Of a stretch of DNA of 64,000 bases, positions 31,650 to 41,583 are shown in pieces. Location of the stretch: assembly GCA_024867545.1 (NCBI GenBank), contig JANFNE010000031.1:62001-126000 (forward strand). Direction: 5' to 3'. Position 1 is the stretch's first letter; every line of letters begins with the position of its first letter. The position numbers and the translations under genes were made by a program. Below the pieces are notes generated by a model, which saw nothing but the letters and a program-made list of their open reading frames with translations, did no database searches and had not been told where the DNA came from. Source of the stretch: Phytopythium helicoides (lineage: Eukaryota > Oomycota > Peronosporomycetes > Pythiales > Pythiaceae).

Positions 31650-33095
31650 GAACTTTCCGTAACTTGTTGAATCCGCTCCTCTAAAAGCGAAGAAAGCGAG
31701 GACAGACCACTTCGTTCTCAGTCGCGAACTTTCCAGGTGGAGAACGTCACCAAGATGGAGCTAAGGTGCGCGGTTTTCGGTAAAGCGGATGTGTTTCCCG
31801 TCCAGATTGCGCGCGATGCGACGGTGAGAGCACTGCAAGAAGCCATCTCGGACGTCTTGAGTACCGAGCAACAAAGAGTCCCGCCAAGATCGTTCGAGGT
31901 CTACTTGCCGAGGAAGGATGGAGTTTGGTTGATTGAATGTCGGAGTGCCGAGAGTTTGCTGCGACCAGATATTGACACCAGGTACACGAAGATGTGTTCG
32001 TCATGGAAGCTCGATAGAGAGGAGCTGTTTGGGGAGAACTTTCAGCCTGATGCCAAACAGATTCACGTGCTCGTGGATCTTTCACCACAGCAAGATGGCG
32101 CCACGAGCGAGGCTTCGCAAGGAACAAAAGTGGAAAAGCAAGTCGGTGAACTGCGAGAGCTCGTTCTGCCGACTAAGCGGAAGCGGCAATACCTCCTTTC
32201 GGAGATGAATCTGATCAAGGGAAGAGAGCTATTACAAGAACTGAATATCCGCACGCTGCCGGAAAGCTCTCTTCCATTCGACACTGGAGACCTAACTCAG
32301 GTGGAAGCATTCGTATGGGATAATGCGCGCGATGAACATGGTCAAGTCGTCGAGGTCACCGAGGAGCAGCAACGAGAACGATATCGCAAGTACATGGAAG
32401 ATAACATTGGCGATGTGCTTGCAAGCAAGAAGCTTTGCGTGCTTAGTTTGGAAAAAGACAGCAACCTCCTGAGTGCTATAGTTCCTGACCACGACGTCGA
32501 ATTCGTTGGAAGTACGAATATGCTCATTCTGAACTATCTTGCAAAGCAACACCCAAGTAATTTGTGCCTTTTGCCTGAGGCGAGGATGCTGATCGAAGTG
32601 AAGAGGGAGATGAACCAAGACGCCGTCTTTCAGGCTTTGTCGGAGCTGATTGCACTAGATGTTCTCGTTCCTGATCCAGTGATGGCGCTGCTGACGGACA
32701 TGACTGGTCATTGGCAGTTTTTCTGGGTTTCCGAGAGCAGCAGCACGCGTGTCATCATTCGAACGGTGACTATAACGGAAGCGAGTGCAGCGTTTGCAGT
32801 GATCAGGACTCTGTTAGCTCAGTCACCATCGTCTGAAGATGAAGAGATCAGTCTCCCGTGCTTTAAGAACCCTGTCAAGCGCCGCAAGTTAGTGACGGAG
32901 TTAGCATTGTTCAGCGAGGATGGTGGAGGTGGTGATGGCATTCGCGAAGCCCTCGAGCAGTACAACGACATCGCCAGTGAGTTGGGTCCTGATTTGGATA
33001 TGGCGCGTGCAGTGGCGAAGAAGATCATGGAATCGACCTCGATATTCGGGAATCGCCCACCGGGTTATTTCGACTGACTGATCCGACAAGAAAAC
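31650..33095 (+). repeat. left arm of a ~1.45-kb inverted duplication carrying a Crinkler gene
   Basis: Sequence from about 31650 (GAAGAACTTTCCGTAACTTG) to about 33095 recurs inverted at about 39890-41340, including ~100 bp of upstream sequence. Homology stops soon after the stop codon. The arms differ at scattered sites throughout. Confidence 0.85.
31755..33077 (+). CDS. Crinkler (CRN)-family effector with PD-(D/E)XK nuclease-like C-terminus
   Basis: 440 residues from ATG 31755 (MELRCAVFG). Residues 1-105 are the Crinkler header, a ubiquitin-like domain: VFPVQIARDA, ALQEAI, YLPRKDGVWL in the place of the LFLAK motif, and GENFQPDAKQIHVLVDL at its end (the HVLV boundary). The C-terminal part carries an acidic residue in HDVEFVGSTNML and an IEVKRE motif with a following helix (FQALSELIALDVL), the layout of restriction-endonuclease-like PD-(D/E)XK folds seen in other Crinklers. 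Crinklers act in host nuclei in plant-infecting oomycetes, and some kill host cells; whether this one does is unknown. No signal peptide is obvious. The frame is intact, with ~35 amino-acid differences from the inverted copy at 39908-41230. Confidence 0.82.
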   Translation: MELRCAVFGKADVFPVQIARDATVRALQEAISDVLSTEQQRVPPRSFEVYLPRKDGVWLIECRSAESLLRPDIDTRYTKMCSSWKLDREELFGENFQPDAKQIHVLVDLSPQQDGATSEASQGTKVEKQVGELRELVLPTKRKRQYLLSEMNLIKGRELLQELNIRTLPESSLPFDTGDLTQVEAFVWDNARDEHGQVVEVTEEQQRERYRKYMEDNIGDVLASKKLCVLSLEKDSNLLSAIVPDHDVEFVGSTNMLILNYLAKQHPSNLCLLPEARMLIEVKREMNQDAVFQALSELIALDVLVPDPVMALLTDMTGHWQFFWVSESSSTRVIIRTVTITEASAAFAVIRTLLAQSPSSEDEEISLPCFKNPVKRRKLVTELALFSEDGGGGDGIREALEQYNDIASELGPDLDMARAVAKKIMESTSIFGNRPPGYFD

Positions 33096-33227
33096 GCTAT
33101 CGAGAATGCGGTACATGGTGAAACATTTTCGTGAGTTCTCAATTGCGACTGTCATACGCACAGCTGGTGCATTGTTATTCGTGCGAACTCAAATAAACCC
33201 TTCATTTTCTCCTGCTTCGCTAACATT

Positions 33228-35303
33228 CTAATCGGTGCCAATGAATTCCTCCTCCTCCCCGTGATCATCGCCATCAGCATCTTCTTCCATCGCGCCATCG
33301 TCATGTTTGTCTTCTCCAGTGCCCTGAGGGGTATCGAATGCATGCGGCGCCAGGATTTCAGTCTCCTGGTCGATCATAGAAGCCCCTGAGAGCGAAAAGA
33401 AGACCGATGTCGCGTGGGCAAATGCACAGCGCAATTTTCCAAAGGATTTGCGCGTAAACAGCGCGCCGAGGTCACGGGTGACCTCGACAGGGTCCTCGAT
33501 ACTGAGAACTGCCTTCCACGACACTCGAGTCCACTTCTTGGCTGCCTTGGTAACAACAGTACTCGAGCGCAAACTCACAACCGTATCTTCGTAGTCGAAC
33601 TCGGTAGAGTAAAATTTAAAGAAGCGAGCGACCAGCGACCACCAGCACAGCTTGTCGTTGTTGTCCGCCACCCCCGTTGTCTTCACTGGCAGGGATTCAA
33701 CTGAAGCAAAGAATCGGTCGACAGTTTCGATGCTAAAGCTTCCGAGTGAGTCCTCACTTGCAGCTGCTGCCTTGCTACAATCCACAGCTGGGAGCAGTCC
33801 AAGTTGCTGAAGGAAGTAAAGAGCGAGTAGTAGAAGACCATACGAGCTGAGCGAAACACCAGCCGACCGTCTCTTGACCCGCCGCCAGTGCTTGAGCCAC
33901 AAGCAAAAGTTTCGGATACTGCTCTTTCTTTCAGTGATGGCGGTGCTGCTCAGTCCAACTGCAGCTACTTCGACGCCATGTGTAAGAAGCCAGTTGACCA
34001 AACGCGAGTTCCAGATAGCGGTCACATTGTTGATAGACAGCTCACACTTGAGGTTGTGCGAGGAGTCTACTGCCTGCACGATAGGGATACGCGCACCCTC
34101 GATGGCAATTGAGTCACTCAGCTCAGGAAGGTACAGCGCCAAGTGCTCCTTTGCCTCGACGACCAGTGGCGCTGAATCACGACGGGTTTGCGGTGACGAC
34201 GGCAGAACAACACACATGTCCAGGTCATCCTCTTGAAGTTTAGTTGTGTCTTCGTCCGGGCTAAGCTCCGTCTTACCAACAGCAGAGTGAGGTGAGAGTA
34301 GAAGACCAGTGGCCGATGACCCAAAGACGACGACGTGGCAGTCTGGCCAGATCGTCCGCAGAGCGTCTTCGATCCGGCGAGCGAGTTGTTTCCGGACCTC
34401 GATGGTGGCCTCGAGTGCTGTCTCAATTTGCACGTGCGGGCTTGAGCACTCGTGGTCCGTCAGCACTGCACAGTCAACTTCCCGGAAGCCGCTGGCAGCG
34501 TAGACCGGGGCGAGGAAGAGGAATCGTCCGCGGTCCAGACACTCTCGCGCCAGCAGTCGATGCAGCGCCTCCGTTCTCGTCCGCTTCTCAATCTGCGCGG
34601 GCTTGTGGTCCACCTGCATGTCCGCATGCGACGCCGCCGGCGTCGGGTGAAGCAGCAGCCTCGCCGCGGCGCGCAGCTCTGCCCTGCGCTTCTTGGCTGC
34701 CACCGTCTCCGGGTCGTCCTTGTCCTTGCCCTTGAGCATCCGCTGCGCGTCCGCGGCGCCTTGAATCCACCGCCAGAGCAGCTGCAGCCTCTTGGGCGTC
34801 GACACGACGCGCTCGCCCACCTCGACGAGGAACTTGGCCGAGCCCACGGGGCTGCCGTCCGCGTCCAGCAGCGCCAGCGCCTCGTCCTCACGCACGTCCA
34901 GCCGCTTGGCGTAGTGCGCGGCCGCCCTCGGCGCGTCCCTCGCGCGCAGCAGCGTCCCCACCAGCACCGCGCGCGCCTCGCGCGTCCCCAGGCGCAGCGC
35001 CGCGTTCTGCGCGCGGTCCCACTGGTCGCTGCCGCCGCCCGGCGCCTCGACGAGCGCGCGCACCAGCGCCAGCGACGGCGCGTCGTCGGCGACTTTGGCG
35101 GCCGCGGACGGCGCCAGCGCGCGCGCCAGGCGCTCCGCCTTGGACTTGCGGCGCCCGCGGCGCAGCCGGCGCTTCTTGCCGGCGTCGGCGGCGTCGGCGG
35201 CGGCGGTCGCGGGCTCCTGGTCGTCGCTGGAAGCTGCGCGCTTCATGCCTTTCTGGCAGGAATGGAAGATGGCGGACCTTGTATCCTTTGTGTTGACTAG
35301 CAT
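33228..35303 (-). CDS. Cid1-type nucleotidyltransferase (non-canonical poly(A) polymerase / TUTase)
   Basis: Single-exon, 691 residues. ATG at 35301-35303; a second ATG at 35244-35246 (MKRAASSDDQ) is possible. The N-terminus is Ala/Arg-rich with a KKRRLRRGRRKSK stretch that looks like a nuclear signal. The nucleotidyltransferase core starts at VVVFGSSATGL (hG[G/S]-x-G-like helix turn) and DDLDMCVVL, with the two metal-binding Asp. The third carboxylate position reads LKCELSINN, a Glu where family members usually have Asp. A PAP-associated region follows (IRNFCLWLKHWRR, SSYGLLLLALYFLQ). The C-terminus is very acidic. Such enzymes add A or U tails to RNA 3' ends. It lies between the two inverted Crinkler copies, tandem with the PPIP5K gene upstream of it. 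Confidence 0.75.
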   Translation of the reverse strand: MLVNTKDTRSAIFHSCQKGMKRAASSDDQEPATAAADAADAGKKRRLRRGRRKSKAERLARALAPSAAAKVADDAPSLALVRALVEAPGGGSDQWDRAQNAALRLGTREARAVLVGTLLRARDAPRAAAHYAKRLDVREDEALALLDADGSPVGSAKFLVEVGERVVSTPKRLQLLWRWIQGAADAQRMLKGKDKDDPETVAAKKRRAELRAAARLLLHPTPAASHADMQVDHKPAQIEKRTRTEALHRLLARECLDRGRFLFLAPVYAASGFREVDCAVLTDHECSSPHVQIETALEATIEVRKQLARRIEDALRTIWPDCHVVVFGSSATGLLLSPHSAVGKTELSPDEDTTKLQEDDLDMCVVLPSSPQTRRDSAPLVVEAKEHLALYLPELSDSIAIEGARIPIVQAVDSSHNLKCELSINNVTAIWNSRLVNWLLTHGVEVAAVGLSSTAITERKSSIRNFCLWLKHWRRVKRRSAGVSLSSYGLLLLALYFLQQLGLLPAVDCSKAAAASEDSLGSFSIETVDRFFASVESLPVKTTGVADNNDKLCWWSLVARFFKFYSTEFDYEDTVVSLRSSTVVTKAAKKWTRVSWKAVLSIEDPVEVTRDLGALFTRKSFGKLRCAFAHATSVFFSLSGASMIDQETEILAPHAFDTPQGTGEDKHDDGAMEEDADGDDHGEEEEFIGTD

Positions 35304-35332
35304 TGTGAATATGGATAGAGAGCGTTTTGTAT

Positions 35333-35881
35333 ATGTGTTTGTATGGAGACTGTCTTGAGAATGGATTACCTGTGGAGATTGGATTGCAAGAGGGGAGTGG
35401 CGGACGCTATGACGCCTTTCATGTCATGCAGCATGCAGCCACGATGGTGCTGCAAGTTGAAGTGGTCGAGCACGGAAGTTCACGACGAGATTTTGGATCT
35501 GAGAGATTTGACCATACGGTCGCACTGAACTCGGCCTACAAGCTGGTGGTAGTCGTAAGTGTTGTGGGGTTTGATGATGAAGGGCTCACCAAAACGTATC
35601 ACGAGTTTGTGGCTCATCCACTTGCATTCGACTCACAGCTCCCGTTTTCGTCAGGAGTGGACATTTGTGACCGAGAAGAATCGCAGACGGATACCAACGG
35701 GGGCGAGGTTGACAAGGAAACGGGAAATCGTGTCGTAAATCTATCACTGGACTCTACTGTACCCTTGCGGTTGTTGTCGAGATGCATGGGTGGAATTCGG
35801 ACTCTGCAGCGTGTTCGAGCGCAGACCTACACGAGAAAACTCACTCGTCGGTGCTGCTCGTGCTGCTGGCGTTGCTGGTGA
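35333..35881 (+). CDS. possible small hypothetical ORF
   Basis: About 182 open codons on the plus strand from ATG 35333, filling the gap between two minus-strand genes and overlapping the 3' end of PPIP5K by ~40 bp. No domain recognised. The last 30 residues are the antisense of PPIP5K and Cys/Arg-rich, so at least that part is unlikely to be functional. It may be chance. Confidence 0.2.
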   Translation: MCLYGDCLENGLPVEIGLQEGSGGRYDAFHVMQHAATMVLQVEVVEHGSSRRDFGSERFDHTVALNSAYKLVVVVSVVGFDDEGLTKTYHEFVAHPLAFDSQLPFSSGVDICDREESQTDTNGGEVDKETGNRVVNLSLDSTVPLRLLSRCMGGIRTLQRVRAQTYTRKLTRRCCSCCWRCW

Positions 35882-38800
35882 AGTACTCGGAGCGCTTGAG
35901 CGGCGGAGACGGAGCAGGGCTCGCGGCCTCGGGGCTCTCGCCACCGCTCGCCTTGCTGCTCAGCTCCTTGCGCTCGGCGAACGCGATCGTGTCGGCCAAG
36001 TAGTCAACGACTTCCTGGCACGTCAGGTCCTCGCGAGAGATGATCTTAAGCGGCGACACCTCCAGCTGCTTGTCCATGTCGAACGTCAGCGGGTCCTGGT
36101 CCGCGCCAGGAGACAGTGACACCTCCAGGCGGAACCGCTGCGGGTCCGTCTTGGCAAACTGGAAGCGCTCAAACACGCGCACCACAAAGTGCGTCATGTA
36201 GCAGAACTCGGGGATGCCCTCGATCCACTTCTTGGCCTCGTCGCCGACGGGAGACGGCACCGGGCAGTCGGCACGGCCGTACCGCAGCACGTTCAGCAGC
36301 GTGTGCAGATGCGACTCACTTGTAAAGTACAGCCGCGTGCGGACTGCACGGTGCGTCGACTTCACGCGGTGCTTGCTCTGCACGTACGAAGGGTTCAGGC
36401 GGTGCGTAGAGTGCAACTCAAGCCCACGGGCCAGGTCCAGGTCGTCCTTGATCTTCATCAGCAGCGTGCGGCACATGGCTGAGCCGATCGCGACCTTCTC
36501 GTCGACGTTGATCCCGTACTCCTGCGGCACGAGTGCGTGTGCGAGCGATGCCGCGATGTCGAGCAGCTCGCGCACACTACGAAGGTTCAGGTGTGAGTTG
36601 TGCAGTGCGTCGTACCGGATGCAGTCGTGGATGTCGGGGATTTTGGACAGGTCGTACGTGTCCGTCTTCTTGATGAAAAAGTCGCGGTAGAGCTTGGCCC
36701 AGCGCTCGCGCATGACCTCGAGCGACTCACGCCCACACGGCTCCGGGTATTTGAACTCCACCTCCGCATCGATGCCTCCACCGCGGCCACCAACACGCTG
36801 CTGTCGCCGTTTGGCTCGCTCCTCCTCCTCTTCTTGGCTGAGCGAATGCTTGTGGCGACGGCGCGGGTGGCTCGTTGTCATGCTGCTGACACTCAACGAT
36901 CGCTCCACTGTTGGCAAGTTCGCGCGCAAGTCGGTTTGGGCCGTCTGCGCCTGGCGCTTCGAAAGCTCGACACGAAGCTGAGCCTTCTCGTGAATCGTAC
37001 GAGTGAGCTGCTCCTTGAGCGACTTGAGCAGCTGGTGCATGATGGCCATCTTTTTGATGGGTTGGTCGACCTGCTGCAGCGCGAGCGCCACCGAACGAGT
37101 CAGCCGCGACTCCGAGTCCATGAGCTGGCTGCAGTGATCGTCTCGGTGGATGATCTTGTGGAGGCGTTGCTTGACCTTCATTATGATCTCCTGAGCAGAT
37201 GACCCCGACTGGTCCAACATCGAGTCAGCGTCCTTGGACTTAAGCACCAGACCCACAAGGATCGGAATTAAGTCACCCTCGAGCTCCAGCAAACCCTTTG
37301 CAAACGATGCCGCAGTTTTCTGGACGCGACCTTCGTCGCTTGTGTAGATCTTGAGGTCGTGGCGGTACGTCGAGTGTAGGCGGTTCAGCCCTCCCTCGCC
37401 GCCAGGGTACATCATGCGTCGGAATTTCTGTCCAAGAAGCTCTGCTTGCTCTTCGCCCATGTGCGTCAGGTCACCACCCCACTTGATAATAAGGAGTAGC
37501 TTCACAACGACCTGCGTGCCATCCTCCGCCGTCACAGTCTCCTTTGGCTTTAGCTGCACTTTGCGATTGATTCCCACCAGGCGCCAGCGCTGCAACACAT
37601 CACGGAGCGTTCGGTAGCCCTGCACTCGGTCCGACGCATCTTCTCCAAAACCTTCCTCTCGCTCACTGAGGAATTCCATGAACTCGGGGTCCCGAGCATC
37701 ATGCTTGGCGAGCAGTTGCTTGCTAACCTCTAGAAGTTTTTCGAGGTCTGACACAGCCTTAATCTTCAGATCCTTGCTTTTCTTCTTACCCGACCCAACA
37801 CGCGCCTTGTAGTATTCAAGGAAGAGTGGGTGGCAAACATGCATCTTCATCTTTTGCTTGGGCGTACGGTCGCCGTGACGAATAACTGCAAGCACGCATC
37901 GAAGTTCTTCCTCCTGGAAGTTGTCGGTCCCGTCAGTTAGGGAAAGTGAGCTCGATGACGAGTGAAGCGTCGAGCCCCTAGCAGCCATTGGTGGCTCGGC
38001 GAGTTCCGCGTGCGGATCCTCACTTGCAAAACGCAGAGTGAGCGAGCCAAATGCCGAGAAATCATCCGCGCCAAGAACCTTGCCGGTGGCAGTATTCTGC
38101 CCTGACAGCGCTCCCTCCAGAAACGTAGAGAGAAGCACCGCGCAGTCATCATAGTATTTGTCTGAGTTCTTGACGAAGCTCCACCCGTTGACGTCACACA
38201 CGTACGCTGCACCGCGCACACGGAGAATGTCAAATCCGCACACGGATTGACGGAATGCCCGGCATACTTGGCGCGCGATCTCTTTTTCACTGGGTGACAG
38301 CATGACAGGGTAGCGCACCTCCTTTCCGTCTTGGTCGCGAACGACTCGTCCGTCCAGTACAGGCGACTTGCGCGCTTCTGCGTGAGCATAGTTTGGGCCA
38401 ACCGTGTAAACTTTCACGTCCGTGCCCTGCGTTGACAAAAACTCCTCGTAAATGAACGATCCGTTGCGCCGCACTTGGTTGATCTTGGGGTCAAATTCGG
38501 ACGAGCGGTTGCCAATCTTGCGGAAGAGCTTCTTGCAGCCGCCGCCAGCGCTCATGGGGTAGTAAATGTTGATATTGTGGTCGTCGCCATCGACAGGCTT
38601 TTCGACAAACGGCTTGGAGATGCGCTCTCCATTCACCTCAAGATAGTCTTCACTCTCGATGACCTCGGGCTCTGGCGCATCGCCGTAGCCGTCGCGGCTG
38701 ACGATGATATGGCGTGGCGTGGGGACTCCGCGCTCCTCGAGCACACGGTAGACCTCTCTGCGGTCCTGCAGCCAATGCTGCGTGTCGAGATCGTTGACGA

Positions 38801-39218
38801 CGACTGGGTGGCGTAGCGCCACGTACTCGCGCGCCTTGTTGAGTGGGAACCCCTTGGAGAAGAAGGACACGAGCGCGTCGCACACAGGCCACTCCTCCAC
38901 AGGGTCCTCCAAGATGGTGCGGTCGCCAAAGAACTTGATGCTCACGAGACTCTTGGGCAGGCGCGAGAGGATCTCGAGCATCGGGTCCGACTTGGCCTTG
39001 CGGTCCAGCACGCAGATGCCCAGCGTGTAGCGCGCGCCATCACGGCCGAGCGCCAGCGCCGCCACGCGCCTCGCCGTCTCCTTGTCGGCCTCGGACTCCT
39101 CCACTGCTGGCTGTGGCTGGGCCTGGGGCTCGCACTGGCTGTTGTTGCTGCTTGCAGCCGGCGCCGGCGCGCGTGGGGGCTGCCAGCGCGGCACAGTCGA
39201 CGAGGACGCGAGCGTCAT
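35841..39218 (-). CDS. PPIP5K: VIP1/PPIP5K inositol hexakisphosphate and diphosphoinositol-pentakisphosphate kinase
   Basis: Intron-less, 1,125 residues from ATG 39216-39218 (MTLASSSTVP). The frame is open for 123 more codons to an ATG at 39587, but that part is Pro/Ala/Ser-rich and unlike the family, so the inner start is preferred. Residues ~75-410 are the ATP-grasp kinase: YTLGICVLDRKAKSDPM, IKFFGDRTIL, YEEFLSTQGTDVKVYTVG, VCDVNGWSFVK. Residues ~470-1,100 are the histidine acid phosphatase-like domain, starting at VLAVIRHGDRTPKQKMK (RHGxRxP motif). The enzyme makes inositol pyrophosphates (1-InsP7, InsP8) in the cytosol, and its phosphatase half can remove them. The length agrees with fungal and plant VIP1. 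It is complete and undamaged, and is enclosed by the inverted Crinkler pair. Confidence 0.93.
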   Translation of the reverse strand: MTLASSSTVPRWQPPRAPAPAASSNNSQCEPQAQPQPAVEESEADKETARRVAALALGRDGARYTLGICVLDRKAKSDPMLEILSRLPKSLVSIKFFGDRTILEDPVEEWPVCDALVSFFSKGFPLNKAREYVALRHPVVVNDLDTQHWLQDRREVYRVLEERGVPTPRHIIVSRDGYGDAPEPEVIESEDYLEVNGERISKPFVEKPVDGDDHNINIYYPMSAGGGCKKLFRKIGNRSSEFDPKINQVRRNGSFIYEEFLSTQGTDVKVYTVGPNYAHAEARKSPVLDGRVVRDQDGKEVRYPVMLSPSEKEIARQVCRAFRQSVCGFDILRVRGAAYVCDVNGWSFVKNSDKYYDDCAVLLSTFLEGALSGQNTATGKVLGADDFSAFGSLTLRFASEDPHAELAEPPMAARGSTLHSSSSSLSLTDGTDNFQEEELRCVLAVIRHGDRTPKQKMKMHVCHPLFLEYYKARVGSGKKKSKDLKIKAVSDLEKLLEVSKQLLAKHDARDPEFMEFLSEREEGFGEDASDRVQGYRTLRDVLQRWRLVGINRKVQLKPKETVTAEDGTQVVVKLLLIIKWGGDLTHMGEEQAELLGQKFRRMMYPGGEGGLNRLHSTYRHDLKIYTSDEGRVQKTAASFAKGLLELEGDLIPILVGLVLKSKDADSMLDQSGSSAQEIIMKVKQRLHKIIHRDDHCSQLMDSESRLTRSVALALQQVDQPIKKMAIMHQLLKSLKEQLTRTIHEKAQLRVELSKRQAQTAQTDLRANLPTVERSLSVSSMTTSHPRRRHKHSLSQEEEEERAKRRQQRVGGRGGGIDAEVEFKYPEPCGRESLEVMRERWAKLYRDFFIKKTDTYDLSKIPDIHDCIRYDALHNSHLNLRSVRELLDIAASLAHALVPQEYGINVDEKVAIGSAMCRTLLMKIKDDLDLARGLELHSTHRLNPSYVQSKHRVKSTHRAVRTRLYFTSESHLHTLLNVLRYGRADCPVPSPVGDEAKKWIEGIPEFCYMTHFVVRVFERFQFAKTDPQRFRLEVSLSPGADQDPLTFDMDKQLEVSPLKIISREDLTCQEVVDYLADTIAFAERKELSSKASGGESPEAASPAPSPPLKRSEYFTSNASSTSSTDE

Positions 39219-39889
39219 GTTCCCTGCACTTCCGGCTGCTTCAGAGGGCTCTAAAGGGTCGTTTAGAGCTCTACGCGAAGCTTGTGGGCTACTGGAGGCT
39301 GCTGGTGGCCGCAGAAGGCTGCAGAAGGCGCTGGGAGGCCGGGAAGCGTGCCGCAACGCCGAGAAAAGCCTGTAGACTCGTCGGAGGCCGTTTGTGGGGC
39401 TTCTGGGGCCGCTGGAGGGCCAAAAAGACACCTGGAGGACCGCGAGAAGCTGCGGAGAGCGCTGGTGGAGACCTGGAGGCGCTGCAGGCCGCGGAGGCGG
39501 CGGGGGAGCCGAGCACCGAGCGACTGGAGCGGAGCGGGGACGGCGACTCAACCGGACTGGGAGTTGCCCGCGCGATGGGGACGGCATAGAGAGGCCATGA
39601 TACTGGTTTTAGGAAGGTTATAGGATATAGAAGTTGATATGTATGCGTTGTCGAAGGGATGATGCCAATGGGGATGCTCTTGCGCGATAGTGACGCCTGC
39701 GTGTAGCCATGTTGACGTTTGCCATGTAGCCATATTTGTTGGTGGAGCCTCCTGCATCTGCGTGATAACGAGCGGACGTGACAAAGATGGACATTGACAG
39801 TTAACCGGGCAGACAGAGGAGTTCAAAAGAGCTTGCAGCCTTTGTCTCTCGATTCATCGCATCGTTCCATTTCCTTCTGTCGCCGCATG

Positions 39890-41340
39890 CTCCACTTGTC
39901 GATCCAGTCAGTCGAAATAACCCGGAGGGCGATTCCCGAAAATCGAGATCGATTCTATGATCTTCCTCGCCACTGCACGCGCCATATCCACGTCAGGACC
40001 CAACTCACTGGCGATGGCGTGGTACTGCTCGAGGGCTTCGCGAATGCCATCACCACCTCCACCATCCTCGCTGGACAATGCTAACTCTGTCACTAACTTG
40101 CGGCGCTTGACTGGGTTCTTGAAGCACGGAAGACTGATCTCTGTATCTTCAGACGATGGTGACTGAGCTAGTAGAGTCCTGATCACTGCAAACGCTGCGC
40201 TCGCTTCCGTTATAACCACCGTTCGAATGATAACACGCGTGCTGCTGCTCTCGGAAACCCAGAAAAACTGCCAATGACCAGTCATGTCTGTTAGTAGCGC
40301 CATCACTGGATCAGGAACGAGAACATCCAGGGCAATCAGCTCCGACAAAGTCTGAAAGACGGCGTCTTGGTTCATTTCCCTCTTCACTTCAATCAGCATC
40401 CTCACCTCAGGCAATAGGTCCAAATTATTTGGGTGCTTCTTTGCAAGATAGTTCAGAATAAGCATATCCGTGCCTCCAACGAATTCGACGTCGTGGTCAG
40501 GAACTATAGCGCTGAGGAGGTTGCTTTCTCTTTCCAAACTAAGCACGCAAAGCCTCTCGCTTCCAAGCACATCGCCAATGTTATCTTTCATGTACTTTCG
40601 ATATCGTTCTCGTTGCTGCTCCTCGGTGACCTCGACGATTTGACCATGTTCATCGCGCGCACTATCCCATACGAATGCTTCCACTGGCGGTGGGTCTCCA
40701 GTATCGAATGGAACAGAGCCTTCCGGCAGCGTGCGAATATTCAGCTCTTGTAATAGCTCTCTTCCCTTGATCAGATTCATCTCTGAAAGGAGGTATTGCC
40801 GCTTCCGCTTGGTCGGTAGAACGAGCTCTCGCAGTTCACCGACTTGCTTTCCCACTTTGTCCTCCTGCGATGTCTCGCTCGTGGCGCCATCTTGCTGTGG
40901 TGAAAGATCCACGAGCACGTGAATCTGTTTGGCATCAGGCTGAAAGTTCTCCCCAAACAGCTCCTCTCTATCGAGCTTCCATGATGAACACATCTTCGTG
41001 TACCCAGTGTCAATATCTGGTCGCAGCAAACTCTCGGCACTCCTACATTCAATCAACCAAACTCCATCCTTCCTCGCCAAGTAGACCTCGAACGATCTTG
41101 GCGGGACTCTTTGTTGCTCGGTACTCAAGACGTCCGAGATGGCTTCTTGCAGTGCTCTCACCGTCGCATCGCGCGCAATCTGGACGGGAAACACATCCGC
41201 TTTACCGAAAACCGCGCACCTTAGCTCCATCTTGGTGACGTTCTCCACCTGGAAAGTTCTCGACTGAGAACGAAGTGGTCTGTCTCCGCTTTCTTCGCTT
41301 TCAGAGGAGCGGATTCTACAAGTTACGGAAAGTTCTTCTC
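39890..41340 (-). repeat. right arm of the ~1.45-kb inverted duplication
   Basis: Reverse-complement partner of about 31650-33095. The arms enclose about 6.8 kb holding the nucleotidyltransferase and PPIP5K genes. The pair is far apart and diverged, but long enough to support recombination that would invert the interior. Confidence 0.85.
39908..41230 (-). CDS. Crinkler (CRN)-family effector, inverted paralogue
   Basis: 440 residues from ATG 41228-41230, intact. It has the same two-part layout as the copy at 31755: ubiquitin-like header with YLARKDGVWL (closer to the LFLAK consensus than the YLPRKD of the other copy) and the IHVLVDL boundary, then a PD-(D/E)XK-like part with the IEVKRE motif. 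About 35 residues differ; many lie between header and nuclease core (positions ~115-260) and at the C-terminus. The catalytic-type motifs are unchanged. Two diverged copies that both stay open suggest retained function. The expression pattern and the host target cannot be seen. Confidence 0.82.
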   Translation of the reverse strand: MELRCAVFGKADVFPVQIARDATVRALQEAISDVLSTEQQRVPPRSFEVYLARKDGVWLIECRSAESLLRPDIDTGYTKMCSSWKLDREELFGENFQPDAKQIHVLVDLSPQQDGATSETSQEDKVGKQVGELRELVLPTKRKRQYLLSEMNLIKGRELLQELNIRTLPEGSVPFDTGDPPPVEAFVWDSARDEHGQIVEVTEEQQRERYRKYMKDNIGDVLGSERLCVLSLERESNLLSAIVPDHDVEFVGGTDMLILNYLAKKHPNNLDLLPEVRMLIEVKREMNQDAVFQTLSELIALDVLVPDPVMALLTDMTGHWQFFWVSESSSTRVIIRTVVITEASAAFAVIRTLLAQSPSSEDTEISLPCFKNPVKRRKLVTELALSSEDGGGGDGIREALEQYHAIASELGPDVDMARAVARKIIESISIFGNRPPGYFD

Positions 41341-41583
41341 AATGCTTCATTCACTGTGCGCTCACAGTATCTTTTCTTCTGGAAACTGAATTCTCTTGGA
41401 AAGTTGAGCAGCTTCGATTCGCATGAGTCATTAGCGCCAAAGACGGTGCGAATAGTTCTTGCTTTCAAGTGGCAAGGAAACAAACTACTACAAGTATATT
41501 TTTGGCTTGATAAACGAGGAAATTGGCCTCCATTGAGCAGCACCCAGCTTCCAATTGTCAACGACAAAACCAGTGCAAAACCC

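Noticed and set aside
39219..39587. N-terminal 123-codon extension of PPIP5K
   Set aside because: Open frame but Pro/Ala/Ser-rich with no family similarity; the ATG at 39218 gives a normal-length protein.
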